Notes under the pieces: generated by a model
Told to the model about the DNA's origin: nothing
What the model saw: only the letters and a program-made list of their open reading frames with translations
The model's database searches: none
DNA from: Streptomyces sp. NBC_00775
GTDB taxonomy: Bacteria > Actinomycetota > Actinomycetes > Streptomycetales > Streptomycetaceae
Reading direction: 5' to 3'
DNA length: 64,000 bases
Assembly: GCF_036347135.1 (NCBI RefSeq)
Contig: NZ_CP108938.1
Location: 682,001-746,000 of the forward strand
Part shown: positions 16,415 to 25,600 of the stretch, piece after piece
Layout of the letters: each line of letters opens with the position of its first letter
Position numbering within the stretch: the stretch's first letter is position 1
Program-made: the position numbers and the translations under genes

Positions 16415-16831
16415 TCAGTCGAAAAAGGGAGCGGGCTTGCCGGTCTCCGCGTACGCCTTGAGGGCCGTGAACTTGGTCGCCCAGCCGTAGGTGAAGTTGC
16501 GATAGGCGTCGTCCTGGGCCGGGAACCCGGCGTGCGTGAAGCGCAGCAGGACCCCGCCCTCGGGAACGTCGAGGATCTCGTACGTCTGCGTGGTGCCGGC
16601 CCACGGCCCGTTCTCGCCCGCGAGGACCAGGCGTCGGTCGCCGGACTCGGTGATCCGCAGCCGCCAGGACTCCGGTACGCCGGGGAAGCTCAGCGTGTGC
16701 TCCGCGCCGACGCCCTCCCCTATCTCGGCGTCCGCCGTGAACCAGCCGCGTACGCCGGTCTCGGTGGTGAGGGCTTCACGGACGGTGTCCGCCTCGGCCT
16801 CGATGGTCAGCTGCATCGCGATGTCGGCCAT
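16415..16831 (-). CDS. SRPBCC / AHSA1-like domain protein
   Basis: A 138-residue START-like hydrophobic-pocket protein. It opens MADIAMQLTIEAEADTVREALTTETGVRGWFT, the usual first strand and helix, and ends with the long C-terminal helix FTYGWATKFTALKAYAETG that closes the pocket. The ligand is unknown. It diverges from an ArsR regulator that is followed by a second SRPBCC gene, an arrangement common in actinobacteria in which the ArsR protein represses both sides. Confidence 0.83.
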   Translation of the reverse strand: MADIAMQLTIEAEADTVREALTTETGVRGWFTADAEIGEGVGAEHTLSFPGVPESWRLRITESGDRRLVLAGENGPWAGTTQTYEILDVPEGGVLLRFTHAGFPAQDDAYRNFTYGWATKFTALKAYAETGKPAPFFD

Positions 16832-16891
16832 CGGATGTCCTCTCGGGATCGTCTGGATATGTCGCGAGTGTCCGGTATTGCCCCGAACCTC

Positions 16892-16919
16892 GTTCTTTAG
16901 TCGACACTAAAATAAGAAC
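16892..16919. promoter_or_regulatory. Probable ArsR operator
   Basis: Inside the 110-base divergent gap, TTTAGT (16896-16901) and ACTAAA (16906-16911) form an inverted repeat, flanked more widely by GTTCTT and AAGAAC. The string ACTAAAATAAG at 16906-16916 recurs exactly at 16945-16955, across the ArsR start codon. The AT-rich dyad in very GC-rich DNA is the expected place for an ArsR-family site. Confidence 0.65.
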
Positions 16920-16941
16920 CAGTGCGGCGCAAGTTAAAGCC

Positions 16942-17271
16942 ATGACTAAAATAAGCAGCGTGGACCAGGTGAAGGCGATCAGCGAGCCGCGACGGCGGGC
17001 GATTCTCCAGCTCGTATGGCATGAGGAGCTGTCCGCCGGAGAGATCGCCGAGCGCTTCGACGTCACCTTCGGCGCGGTCTCCCAGCATCTGAAGGTGCTC
17101 CGCGAGGCGGCCCTGGTCGTCGTCCGGAAGGACGGCACCAAGCGGTACTACCGCGCGGACCGTGCTGGGATGGGACCGCTGGCCGCCTACCTGGAGTCCA
17201 TGTGGGGCGACTCCCTGGACGCCCTGGCCGCGCTCGCCGAACAGGCCGAGCGGGAGGAGGAGCAGAAGTGA
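16942..17271 (+). CDS. ArsR-family transcriptional regulator
   Basis: A 109-residue winged-helix repressor. The helix-turn-helix LSAGEIAERFDVTFGAVSQHLKVLREA spans about residues 30-57 and is followed by a VVVRKDGTKRYYRAD wing. No cysteine metal site is visible, so it probably senses something other than a thiophilic metal, like many SRPBCC-linked members. Its TGA overlaps the GTG of the next gene. Confidence 0.9.
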   Translation: MTKISSVDQVKAISEPRRRAILQLVWHEELSAGEIAERFDVTFGAVSQHLKVLREAALVVVRKDGTKRYYRADRAGMGPLAAYLESMWGDSLDALAALAEQAEREEEQK

Positions 17272-17726
17272 CCATCACCCCCGACGGCTCCGTCGTCGTA
17301 CAGCGGCACATCAAGGCCCGCCCGGAGACCGTGTTCTCCTTCTTCACCGACAGCGAGCGCTGGCTGTCCTGGCAGGGCATCGAGGGCGTGCTCGACCCGA
17401 CGCCCGGCGGCGCGTACCGGATGCGGGTCGTCGGTGACGCCACCGCCGCCGGGCACTTCGAGGAGGTCGAGCCGTACACCCGGATCGTCCTCACCTGGGG
17501 CTGGGAGAACGAGGGCGACCCGGTGCCGCCCGGCAGCAGCCGTATCGAGGTGACCTTCTCCCCCGAGCCGGACGGCACCCTGCTCACGCTCACCCACTCC
17601 GGTCTGCCCGAGCCGGCCCGCGAGCCGCACCAGGAGGGCTGGGAGCACTACCTCGACCGGCTCGCCGTACGGGCGCCCGGCGGCGACCCCGGCCCGGACC
17701 GCTGGATGCAGCAGGGCCCCGCCTGA
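17268..17726 (+). CDS. SRPBCC-family protein coupled to ArsR
   Basis: A 152-residue AHSA1-like protein starting at a GTG that overlaps the ArsR stop (GTGA). The blocks RPETVFSFFTDSERWLSWQG, TPGGAYRMRVVGD and LLTLTHSGLPEPAREPHQEGWEHYLDRL are standard for the family. The overlap implies equal production of regulator and ligand-binding protein. The natural ligand is unknown. Confidence 0.85.
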   Translation: MTITPDGSVVVQRHIKARPETVFSFFTDSERWLSWQGIEGVLDPTPGGAYRMRVVGDATAAGHFEEVEPYTRIVLTWGWENEGDPVPPGSSRIEVTFSPEPDGTLLTLTHSGLPEPAREPHQEGWEHYLDRLAVRAPGGDPGPDRWMQQGPA

Positions 17727-17741
17727 GCTCCCGCCGCCAGG

Positions 17742-18350
17742 TCAGCTCCCCCACAGTCCGCGCCTGCGGTAACCCGCCTCCCAGAACAGGCGGTTGAGGA
17801 CACGGGCGGGCGGGGGCAGCGCGCCGAGGAACGCGGCGCGGTCGGCGGGCGGGATGCCGTCGACGATCCACGGCACGAAGACGGCGGCTCCGCGCAGGCC
17901 CTGCGTCTGACGGATACGTCCCGTGAAGGCGCCCCAGTCCGCGGGCGTCAGCACCTCCTGGATGAGCGGCAGGGCGCTCGCCTCCTCGTGCGCGAGGTGG
18001 TCGTCGAGGGTCGAGGCCAACGCGTGGACCAGCTCGGGGAGTTCGACCGACCGGTCCTTCAGGGCCGCGTCGACGGCGCTGAGCTGCGGGTCGAGGAGGC
18101 CGTGCTCCGCCTCCATCTCCGCGAGGAGGGCGATGTCCTGGGGACGGCCCTGTACCTCGCGCCGCACCCGGGGCCACAGGTCGCTGTCCTCGGCGGTGTG
18201 GTGGATGTGCAGCTGGTGCGTGAAGTTGTCCCAGCCGGCGCGGACTTGGGGGGTGAAGGCGGTGCCGTCCGCGGCGGCCTTTCCGAGGCGTACCAGGTCG
18301 CGCCGGAACGCGTCGTGGGCGGCGTACATGACGGTGAGGTCGATGCTCAT
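17742..18350 (-). CDS. Hemerythrin-domain protein
   Basis: A 202-residue helical protein. Histidines of the diiron hemerythrin site are visible in MYAAHDAFRRDL, LHIHHTAEDSDLWP (HHTAE), EAEHGLLDPQL and DDHLAHEEASALP, in the expected order over residues about 10-130. Hemerythrin-like proteins bind O2, NO or iron. Its ATG overlaps the stop of the MFS gene (ATGA), so the two form an operon on the minus strand. Confidence 0.87.
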   Translation of the reverse strand: MSIDLTVMYAAHDAFRRDLVRLGKAAADGTAFTPQVRAGWDNFTHQLHIHHTAEDSDLWPRVRREVQGRPQDIALLAEMEAEHGLLDPQLSAVDAALKDRSVELPELVHALASTLDDHLAHEEASALPLIQEVLTPADWGAFTGRIRQTQGLRGAAVFVPWIVDGIPPADRAAFLGALPPPARVLNRLFWEAGYRRRGLWGS

Positions 18351-19960
18351 GAGGTGGCTTCCTCCAGTGCGGGCTCGGACACGGGCAGGGCGTGCGGGTT
18401 GGCGGACGGGCCGCGGTGACGGCGTACGGCGAGACAGGCGAGCGCGCCGGTCAGCACGACCGCGGCGGAGACCAGGACGGCGGGGCCCATCGCGTCCACG
18501 AAGCCGTGGCCGAAGACCTGGCCGCCGAGCTCCCGCATCCGGTCGGCGACATCGTGCGGCACTCCGGACGGGGCAGCGGCCGTCTGCCGGGCGTTCACAT
18601 CAGACTCCGCCTTGGAGAAGGCGGCGACGAAGCCGTCGCGGTACGCGGCGGGGAGCTGCCCGGCGCGCTGCCGTGCCTGGTCGGTGAGGGAGTGGGCGAG
18701 CTGAGCCTGGAGCACGGCTCCGACGACGGCGCCCGCGAGGACCGAACCGACCTGCCGCAGCGCGTTGTTGACACCCGAGGCCGCACCGGACAGCCGCGCG
18801 GGTACGTGGCGCATGACCTCGGTGGCCATCGGCGCGAAGGTGCAGCCCGCGCCCAGACCCGCGAGGAAGAGCGGGAAGGCGACCGCCGTCCAGCTCGAAC
18901 CGACGTCGGCCGCTGCCACGATCCACACCAGCGCGGCCGCCCAGGCGAGCAGCCCGGTCATCAGGATGAACTTGCCGCCGATCCTGTCCGCGAGGACGCC
19001 CGCGGGTCCCGCCATCACGAACGAGCCGAGCGCCAGGGGCAGCAGCACCAGCCCGGACTTGAGCGCGCTGAAGCCCAGGACGGACTGAAGGTAGATCGTC
19101 AGCGGCAGGAACATCCCGATGACGCCGAAGGACACGGTGATGCCCACGAAGTTGATGAGGGTGAAGTTGCGATCCTTGAAGAGCGAGAACGGGACGAGCG
19201 GGTCCTTCGTCTGCTGGCCGCGCTCGTGTGCCAGGAAGCCGGCGAAGAGCACGGCCGCCGCGCCGAACAGCGCCAGGATCCAGCCGTTCCAGTCGTAGCG
19301 CTGCCCTTCCGTCAGACCGAATGCCAGGCAGAACAGGGCACTTGAGGCGAGCAGTACGCCGAAGGTGTCGAAGCGGTGGCGGACCGTGCGCCGCGAACCC
19401 GGGATGATCGCCACGGCGAGACCCAGCACCAGCACTCCGAGCGGCAGATTGACGTAGAAGATCCACCGCCAGTCGAGATGGGTGATCAGCGCGCCCCCGA
19501 TGATCGGGCCGAGGGCTCCGGAGATCCCCGCGACCGCGCCCCACACGCCCATCGCGACGCCCCGCCGGTCGGCCGGGAACACCTCCGCGATGATCGACAG
19601 GGTCTGCGGCATGAGCAGCGCCGCGCCCAGGCCCTGGACCGCCCGGAAGGCGATCAGCTGGGCCGGGTCCCGCGCGAGGCCGCAGGCCAGGCTGGCGAGC
19701 GTGAAGAGGGCGACGCCCGCGATGAACAGGTTCCGTTTGCCCCGCAGGTCACCGAGGCGGCCCGCGGTGATCAGCAGGACGGCGAGGGCGAGGGTGTAGG
19801 CGTTGACGACCCACAGGATCTCGTCGAGGGAGGCGTCCAGGTCCTGGCCCATGTCGGGGATCGCGATGTTCACGATCGTCAGGTCGAGGAGCGTCATGAA
19901 GAACCCCAGGGAGAGTGTGATGAGGATCGCCCATGGGTTGCCGCGCCATTTCTTGAACAC
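18347..19960 (-). CDS. DHA2-family MFS drug exporter (EmrB/QacA type)
   Basis: A 537-residue transporter with 14 predicted membrane segments. Motif A appears as GRLGDLRGKRNLFIAGV (about residues 66-82), the acidic residue of TM1 lies in TLLDLTIVNIAIP, and motif C follows in AGISGALGPIIGGAL near residue 145. This is the DHA2 drug:proton antiporter pattern. The gene diverges from the ECF41 sigma operon, with about 170 bases between them, and is translationally coupled to hemerythrin. Confidence 0.88.
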   Translation of the reverse strand: MFKKWRGNPWAILITLSLGFFMTLLDLTIVNIAIPDMGQDLDASLDEILWVVNAYTLALAVLLITAGRLGDLRGKRNLFIAGVALFTLASLACGLARDPAQLIAFRAVQGLGAALLMPQTLSIIAEVFPADRRGVAMGVWGAVAGISGALGPIIGGALITHLDWRWIFYVNLPLGVLVLGLAVAIIPGSRRTVRHRFDTFGVLLASSALFCLAFGLTEGQRYDWNGWILALFGAAAVLFAGFLAHERGQQTKDPLVPFSLFKDRNFTLINFVGITVSFGVIGMFLPLTIYLQSVLGFSALKSGLVLLPLALGSFVMAGPAGVLADRIGGKFILMTGLLAWAAALVWIVAAADVGSSWTAVAFPLFLAGLGAGCTFAPMATEVMRHVPARLSGAASGVNNALRQVGSVLAGAVVGAVLQAQLAHSLTDQARQRAGQLPAAYRDGFVAAFSKAESDVNARQTAAAPSGVPHDVADRMRELGGQVFGHGFVDAMGPAVLVSAAVVLTGALACLAVRRHRGPSANPHALPVSEPALEEATS

Positions 19961-20075
19961 GATGTGTGTCTCCTTGTGCCGAAAGCGTCGTACTCGCGTT
20001 CAAGAGGGCGGTCCTGACGGCCGGTGTGACACGAGGACAGCTGCCTGAGACGTACGTCACATTTCGGCCGTCGGA

Positions 20076-20103
20076 TGTCACATTCGGACTCCCTCCTCCC
20101 GTC
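20076..20103 (+). promoter_or_regulatory. ECF41-type promoter of the sigma factor gene
   Basis: TGTCACA at 20076-20082 and CGTC at 20100-20103 are separated by 17 bases and lie 31 bases upstream of the ATG. These are the published -35 and -10 elements of ECF41-group sigma factors, so the gene is probably autoregulated. Confidence 0.8.
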
Positions 20104-20134
20104 GCAGTAGTGAGCGCATCAAGGGAGGCAACGC

Positions 20135-21091
20135 ATGTCAGAAAGCTCCGGGGCCGGTACCGACGGCGCGACGCGGGTGTTCGTCGACCACCGCGAGCTG
20201 CTCTTCGCGATCGTCTACAACATGCTCGGCAGCGTCGCCGACACCGAGGACGTACTCCAGGAGACCTGGCTGTCCTGGAGCAGCCGAACCCACCGCTCCC
20301 CGCTCGACGGGATCGACAACCCGCGCGCCTACCTCGTCCGCATCGCCGTGAACCACGCCCTGGCACGACGCGCCGCCATCACCCGCCGCCGCGAGACCTA
20401 TGTGGGGCCCTGGCTGCCGGATCCCGTGCTCGACGAACCCGCCGCCGACGACTCCGCCGACGAGCGCACCCTGCGGGCCGAGTCGGTGTCGCTGGCGATG
20501 CTCGTGGTCCTGGAGTCGCTGAGCCCGCTGGAGCGGGCGGTGTTCGTCCTCAACGAGGTGTTCGGCTACCCGCACACCGAGATCGCGAAGGTCATCGACC
20601 GCAGCCCGGCGGCGGTGCGCCAGCTCGCGCACCGCGCCCGGGAACACGTGCACGCCCGCCGTCCGCTGTACCGGGCCCATCCCCGTGTACGGCGGCAGGC
20701 GACCGAACGGTTCGTGGCGGCCGCACTCGGCGGTGACATCGCCGCGCTGATGGAGATCCTCGCGCCGGACGTCACGGTGTGGACGGACGGCGGCGGCAAG
20801 GCCCGCTCGGCCGGGCTGCGGCCGGTGCACGGACGGGACAAGGCGGCGCGTCTGTTCGCCGGTTACGCCAGGCGCCGCGGGACCGACCTCGACATCAGCT
20901 ACCGCCGGGTCAACGGCGACGACTCCGCGGTGATCTTCATGGGCGAGTCGCCGTACGCCGTCATGGTCATGGACCTCACCCCGGACGGCGAGCAGGTGTC
21001 CGACGTCTACATCGTCACCAATCCCGAGAAGCTCACGCACGTACGACGGAACAACGAGGAGACCCCGGCCGAGGAAGGGGAGCGCGCGTGA
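20135..21091 (+). CDS. ECF41-group RNA polymerase sigma factor with SnoaL-like C-terminal domain
   Basis: A 318-residue sigma factor. Region 2 lies in LFAIVYNMLGSVADTEDVLQETWL. The YVGPWLPDP linker near residue 89 is the ECF41 hallmark. Region 4 is LSPLERAVFVLNEVFGYPHTEIAKVI near residue 130. The C-terminal NTF2/SnoaL-like domain carries the two conserved ECF41 motifs, TDGGGKARSA (about 214-223) and NPEKL (about 303). In studied ECF41 proteins this extension controls activity in place of an anti-sigma factor. AAGGGAGG is placed six bases before the ATG. Its TGA overlaps the cytochrome b GTG. Confidence 0.93.
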   Translation: MSESSGAGTDGATRVFVDHRELLFAIVYNMLGSVADTEDVLQETWLSWSSRTHRSPLDGIDNPRAYLVRIAVNHALARRAAITRRRETYVGPWLPDPVLDEPAADDSADERTLRAESVSLAMLVVLESLSPLERAVFVLNEVFGYPHTEIAKVIDRSPAAVRQLAHRAREHVHARRPLYRAHPRVRRQATERFVAAALGGDIAALMEILAPDVTVWTDGGGKARSAGLRPVHGRDKAARLFAGYARRRGTDLDISYRRVNGDDSAVIFMGESPYAVMVMDLTPDGEQVSDVYIVTNPEKLTHVRRNNEETPAEEGERA

Positions 21092-22635
21092 CCACCACCG
21101 AACGGCCCGCGGAGAAAACGTCGTCCGGGGAGCGCGTCGCCGACTGGTTCGACGGCCGGCTCGGCATCTACTCCCTCGGCAGGCGGTATCTGCGCAAGGT
21201 CTTCCCGGACCACTGGTCCTTCCTCCTCGGCGAGATCTGCCTCTACAGCTTCGTCGTCCTCGTCCTCACCGGCGTCTATCTCACGCTGTTCTTCCATCCC
21301 TCGATGAACGAGGTGGTCTACCACGGCAGTTACGTCCCGCTGAACGGCATCCGCATGTCGGAGGCGTACGCCTCGACGCTGGACATCAGCTTCGAGGTAC
21401 GCGGCGGACTGCTGATCCGGCAGATCCACCACTGGGCCGCGCTGATCTTCCTCGCCGCGATGCTGACGCACATGATGCGGCACTTCTTCACGGGCTCGTT
21501 CCGCAGGCCCCGCGAGGTCAACTGGGTGTTCGGCTGGACGCTTCTGCTCCTCGGCCTGTTCGAGGGCCTGTTCGGCTACTCGCTGCCGGACGACCTGCTG
21601 TCCGGGACCGGGCTGCGGTTCGTGGACGGGGCGCTCCTGTCGGTGCCGATCGTCGGGACGTACCTCTCGATGTTCCTCTTCGGCGGGGAGTTCCCGGGCC
21701 ATGACATCGTGGCCCGCTTCTACTCCCTCCACATCCTGCTGATACCGGGGATCATGGCGGCCCTCGTCGTGGCGCATCTGATCCTGGTCGTCTACCACAA
21801 GCACACCCAGTTCGCGGGTCCGGGAAAGACCGAACGCAACGTCGTGGGCACGCCGTTCATGCCGGTGTACATGGCGAAGGCGGGCGGTTTCTTCTTCCTG
21901 GTGTTCGGTGTCATCGCGCTCATTTCGGCGGTCGCGACGATCAACCCGGTCTGGGCGTACGGCCCTTACCGCGCCGACCAGGTGTCGACGGGCGCCCAGC
22001 CGGACTGGTACCTGGGCTTCGCCGAGGGGCTGGTCCGTGTCATGCCGGGCTGGGAGATCACCGTGGCGGGCCACACGCTCGTGCTGGGCGTGCTCATCCC
22101 CATCCTCGTCTTCCCCACGCTGCTGGTCCTGATCGGCGTCTATCCGTTCGTGGAGGCCTGGGTCACCAAGGACCATCGCGAACACCATCTGCTGGACCGC
22201 CCGCGCAACCGGCCGGTCCGTACGTCGATCGGGGCGGCGTGGATCAGCGTCTATCTGATCCTGCTCGCGGGTGGCGGCAACGACATCGTGGCGACCCGCT
22301 TCCATCTGTCGATCAACACCGTGACCTGGACGGTACGGATCGCCCTGTTCCTGGTCCCCTTCCTGGTCTTCGTCGTGACCCGCCGCATCTGCCTGGGCCT
22401 GCGGCAGCGGGACCGCGAGCTGGTGGCGCACGGCCGTGCGACAGGCATCATCAAGCGCCTGCCGCACGGCGAGTACGTCGAGGTGCACCGCCCGCTCGGC
22501 CCGGCCGAACTGCACGCTCTCACCGAGCACGAGCACCGGGGGCGCTCAGACCACCGGGACCTCCAGGCGGCTGATCCGCAGCCCGCCGTCGGCGGCCCCC
22601 GGGTGGCCGCCGGCCATGACGAGACGCAGCCGTGA
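21088..22635 (+). CDS. Cytochrome bc1-type cytochrome b subunit, stand-alone copy
   Basis: A 515-residue membrane protein with eight or nine segments. Haem-ligand histidines appear in the pairs IRQIHHWAALIF / THMMRHFF and FYSLHILLIP / VVAHLILVVYHKH. The quinol-site motif PDWYLGF is the actinobacterial form of PEWY. The usual actinobacterial QcrB has QcrC and QcrA (Rieske) neighbours; neither is here, so this is an orphan paralogue. The GTG start overlaps the sigma stop. The final 90 bases overlap the convergent GH2 gene, and the last 30 residues are hydrophilic and may be an extension gained by loss of an earlier stop. Confidence 0.88.
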   Translation: MTTTERPAEKTSSGERVADWFDGRLGIYSLGRRYLRKVFPDHWSFLLGEICLYSFVVLVLTGVYLTLFFHPSMNEVVYHGSYVPLNGIRMSEAYASTLDISFEVRGGLLIRQIHHWAALIFLAAMLTHMMRHFFTGSFRRPREVNWVFGWTLLLLGLFEGLFGYSLPDDLLSGTGLRFVDGALLSVPIVGTYLSMFLFGGEFPGHDIVARFYSLHILLIPGIMAALVVAHLILVVYHKHTQFAGPGKTERNVVGTPFMPVYMAKAGGFFFLVFGVIALISAVATINPVWAYGPYRADQVSTGAQPDWYLGFAEGLVRVMPGWEITVAGHTLVLGVLIPILVFPTLLVLIGVYPFVEAWVTKDHREHHLLDRPRNRPVRTSIGAAWISVYLILLAGGGNDIVATRFHLSINTVTWTVRIALFLVPFLVFVVTRRICLGLRQRDRELVAHGRATGIIKRLPHGEYVEVHRPLGPAELHALTEHEHRGRSDHRDLQAADPQPAVGGPRVAAGHDETQP

Positions 22636-25600
22636 ACCGCGTACGGCATCGAAGGTGATCACCGTCGGCGCGTCGGACGTGGTGGCCCAGTCGACGGCCG
22701 CACCCCGCACCGCCACATAGTCCTCGCCATCCCAGACCGAGACCGCGACCGACGCGGGCAGGGCGTGGGTCGCGTCGACGGTGAAGGAGACCTCGACGCG
22801 GTCGACGGTGCGGGGGCGCGCCCAGGTGACCGAGACCCAGTCCTCGGGGCGGGCCCCGCTGAACGCGGGCAGCAGGGCCGTCGCCGACTTGTAGAAGGCG
22901 TTGGACCAGCCGGTGGCCGCGTCGCCGTCGAGCATGGCGGCGGGGAGGGTGTCGGTGCGGCCCGAGTAACTGGCGTCCGCGAAGGGGTAGTTCGGGGCCG
23001 CTGGATAGTCGGGCTCGAACGCCGTCGCCGCAGTGGTCGCCTTCGGCCCGGCAGGGGTGGTGCGGACGGTCGTGGAGTCCGTACGCAGGCCTTCGGCGCG
23101 GGCGGTCACCTTCACCGGGCCCGCCTTCGTACCGGACCGGACGATCGCGAGTGCCTTGCCGTGGAAGGCGGTTCTGGTGCTCGCCTGGTAGCGCTCGGCG
23201 CTCTCCTCCCGGCCGTTGTCGAGACCCGCGAGGGAGCCACCCGCCACGTCGAACGCGAGCAGGTGCTCGGCGTCGGGCACCACGACACCATGGGCGTCGA
23301 TCACCTCGGCGGTCACGAAGAACAGTGAACGGCCGTCCGCCGCGAGCGTCTTGCGGTCCGCTGTGAGACGGATCGCGTGGGGCTTCCCGGCGGTCCGCAG
23401 CACGTCCGTCGCCACCGTCCTGCCGGCACGGCGGGCGACCGCCTTCAGCTCACCCGGTTCGTACGGCACTTTCCAGCCGAGGTGCAGCTTGCCCGCGCTG
23501 CCGTTCGGGCTGGTGTAACTCCCGGGGTAGGGGCCGTCGGTGAAGGTCTTGTCGTCACCGGGCGCCTCCGTGGTCTCCAGGTACGTACGGCCGTCGGTGG
23601 TCTTCTTGGTGTCGAACTCCCTTGTGCCCAGGGACTTTCCGTTGAGGAACAGCTCGACGGTGTCGACGTTCGCGTAGGCCCAGACCTCGACCGTGTCCCC
23701 CGCTTCGTGGTTCCAGCTCATGGGCAGCAGATGGACCATGGGCTCACCCGTCCACTGGCTCTTGAACAGGTGGTACATGTCCTTGGGGAAGCCGGCCGTG
23801 TCGACCGCGCCGAAGAAGGAGGCCTTCACCGGGAAGACGTCGTACGGCGTGGGCTCGCCGATGTAGTCGATGCCCGACCACAGGAACTGCCCGGCGAACC
23901 ACTTCCGGTCCCGGTCCTTCTTGTGCCCGTACTCGCCGCTCATCGTCCAGGAGGCGAGGTTGTTGTCGTACGAGGAGACCGCGCGCCTGCCGGGGGTGTG
24001 GTTCTCGCCGGTGTTGAGGTGCTCCGGTTCCTGATAGGCGGAGCGGGTCGAGGTCTCGGACGACGACTCCGACTCGAAGAGGAAGAGGTGCGGGTAGGCG
24101 GCGTGCAGGCCGTCCACCGACTTGGCGGTGTTGTAGTTGAGACCGAGCCCGTCCAGCTTGGCGAGCATGAGGTCGGCGGCGGAGCCCTTCGTGGGGACGC
24201 GGCGGTATTTGTCGGAGCCGATGACCAGCGGGCGGGTGTCGTCCGCGGCCTTGATGGCGCCGATGATCCGGTCCGCCATGGCGAGCCCGGCGGTGGAGGT
24301 GGAGTCGGGGACCTCGTTGCCTATGGACCACAGGACCACGGCGGGCGAGTTGCGGGCCGCGAGGACCATCTCGGTCGCGTCCTTCTCGCACCACTCGTCG
24401 AAGAACCGGCCGTAGTCGTACGTCGTCTTGCCGGTCCGCCAGCAGTCGAACGCCTCCACCATCATCACGATGCCCAGCTCCTCGCAGACCTGGATGATCT
24501 GCGGCGAGGGCGGATTGTGCGACGTGCGGAAGGCGTTGACACCCATCGACTTCATGATGGTCATCTGTCTGCGTACGGCGTCGATGCTGATCGCCGCGCC
24601 GAGCGCGCCCTGGTCGTGGTGCAGGTCAACGCCCTTGATCTTGGCGTGGGTGCCGTTGAGGTGGAAGCCCTCGTCCGGGTCGAAGCGGAACGATCGGATA
24701 CCGAAGGTGGTGCGGCAGGTGTCGACGGTCTCGCCGCCGACGCGCAGCTCGGTCACCAGGGTGTAGCGGTGCTCCGGGGTCGCGAAGTCCCACAACTTCG
24801 GCTTGTCGACGGTGAGTTCATGGGTCTCGTCCGCCTGCTCGCCGACCGTGACCGTGGTGACCGTACGGGCGGCGGTGCGGCCGTCGGGGTCGAGGACCGT
24901 TGAGATCACCTGGACATCGGCCGAGGCTCCGGATGCGTTGACGACGGTGGTACGCGCCCGTACGACGGCCCGGTCGTCGCCGACGTCCGGAGTGGTGACG
25001 TAGGTTCCCCAGCGTCCGACATGGATCGTTTCAGTGACGACCAGGCGGGCCTCGCGGTAGATGCCGCTGCCCGAGTACCAGCGGCTGCTGGGGAGTCGGT
25101 TCTGGACCTTGACGGCGATGACGTTGTCCGTGGTGCCGTCCGTATGCAGCAGGTCGGTGAGGTCGAAGGCGAACCCGGTGTAGCCGTAAGGGTGGCGGCC
25201 GGCTTCCGTGCCGTTGCAGTAGACGTACGAGTCCATGTACACGCCGTCGAACTCCACGGAGATCCGCTTGCCGGCGAGGGCGGGCGGCAGCGTGAACGTG
25301 GTGCGGTACCAGCCGAGGCCGCCGGGGAAGAAGCCGGTGCCGCTGGTGGTGCCGTGCTCCGTGGTGGGGGTCTGCTCGATGCTCCAGTCGTGCGGTACGG
25401 CGACCTCACGCCACGCCGAGTCGTCGTAGCCGGGCTGTGCGGCGCCCTCGTACGCGCCCGTGGGGTCGGTGACGCCGCCCATGTTGACCAGCGCGAAGCG
25501 CCAGCCGTCGCGCAGCTCGACCGTGCGTCGCCCTGGGGCTCGACCGGGCGACGCCGCCCAGGCGTCGGCGGCGCCCGGGAGTGCACCGGCCGCGGGTACG

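Noticed and set aside
20025..20031. TGTCACA on the minus strand, facing the MFS and hemerythrin operon
   Set aside because: No CGTC follows at 16 or 17 bases in that direction, so control of the exporter by ECF41 is not supported.
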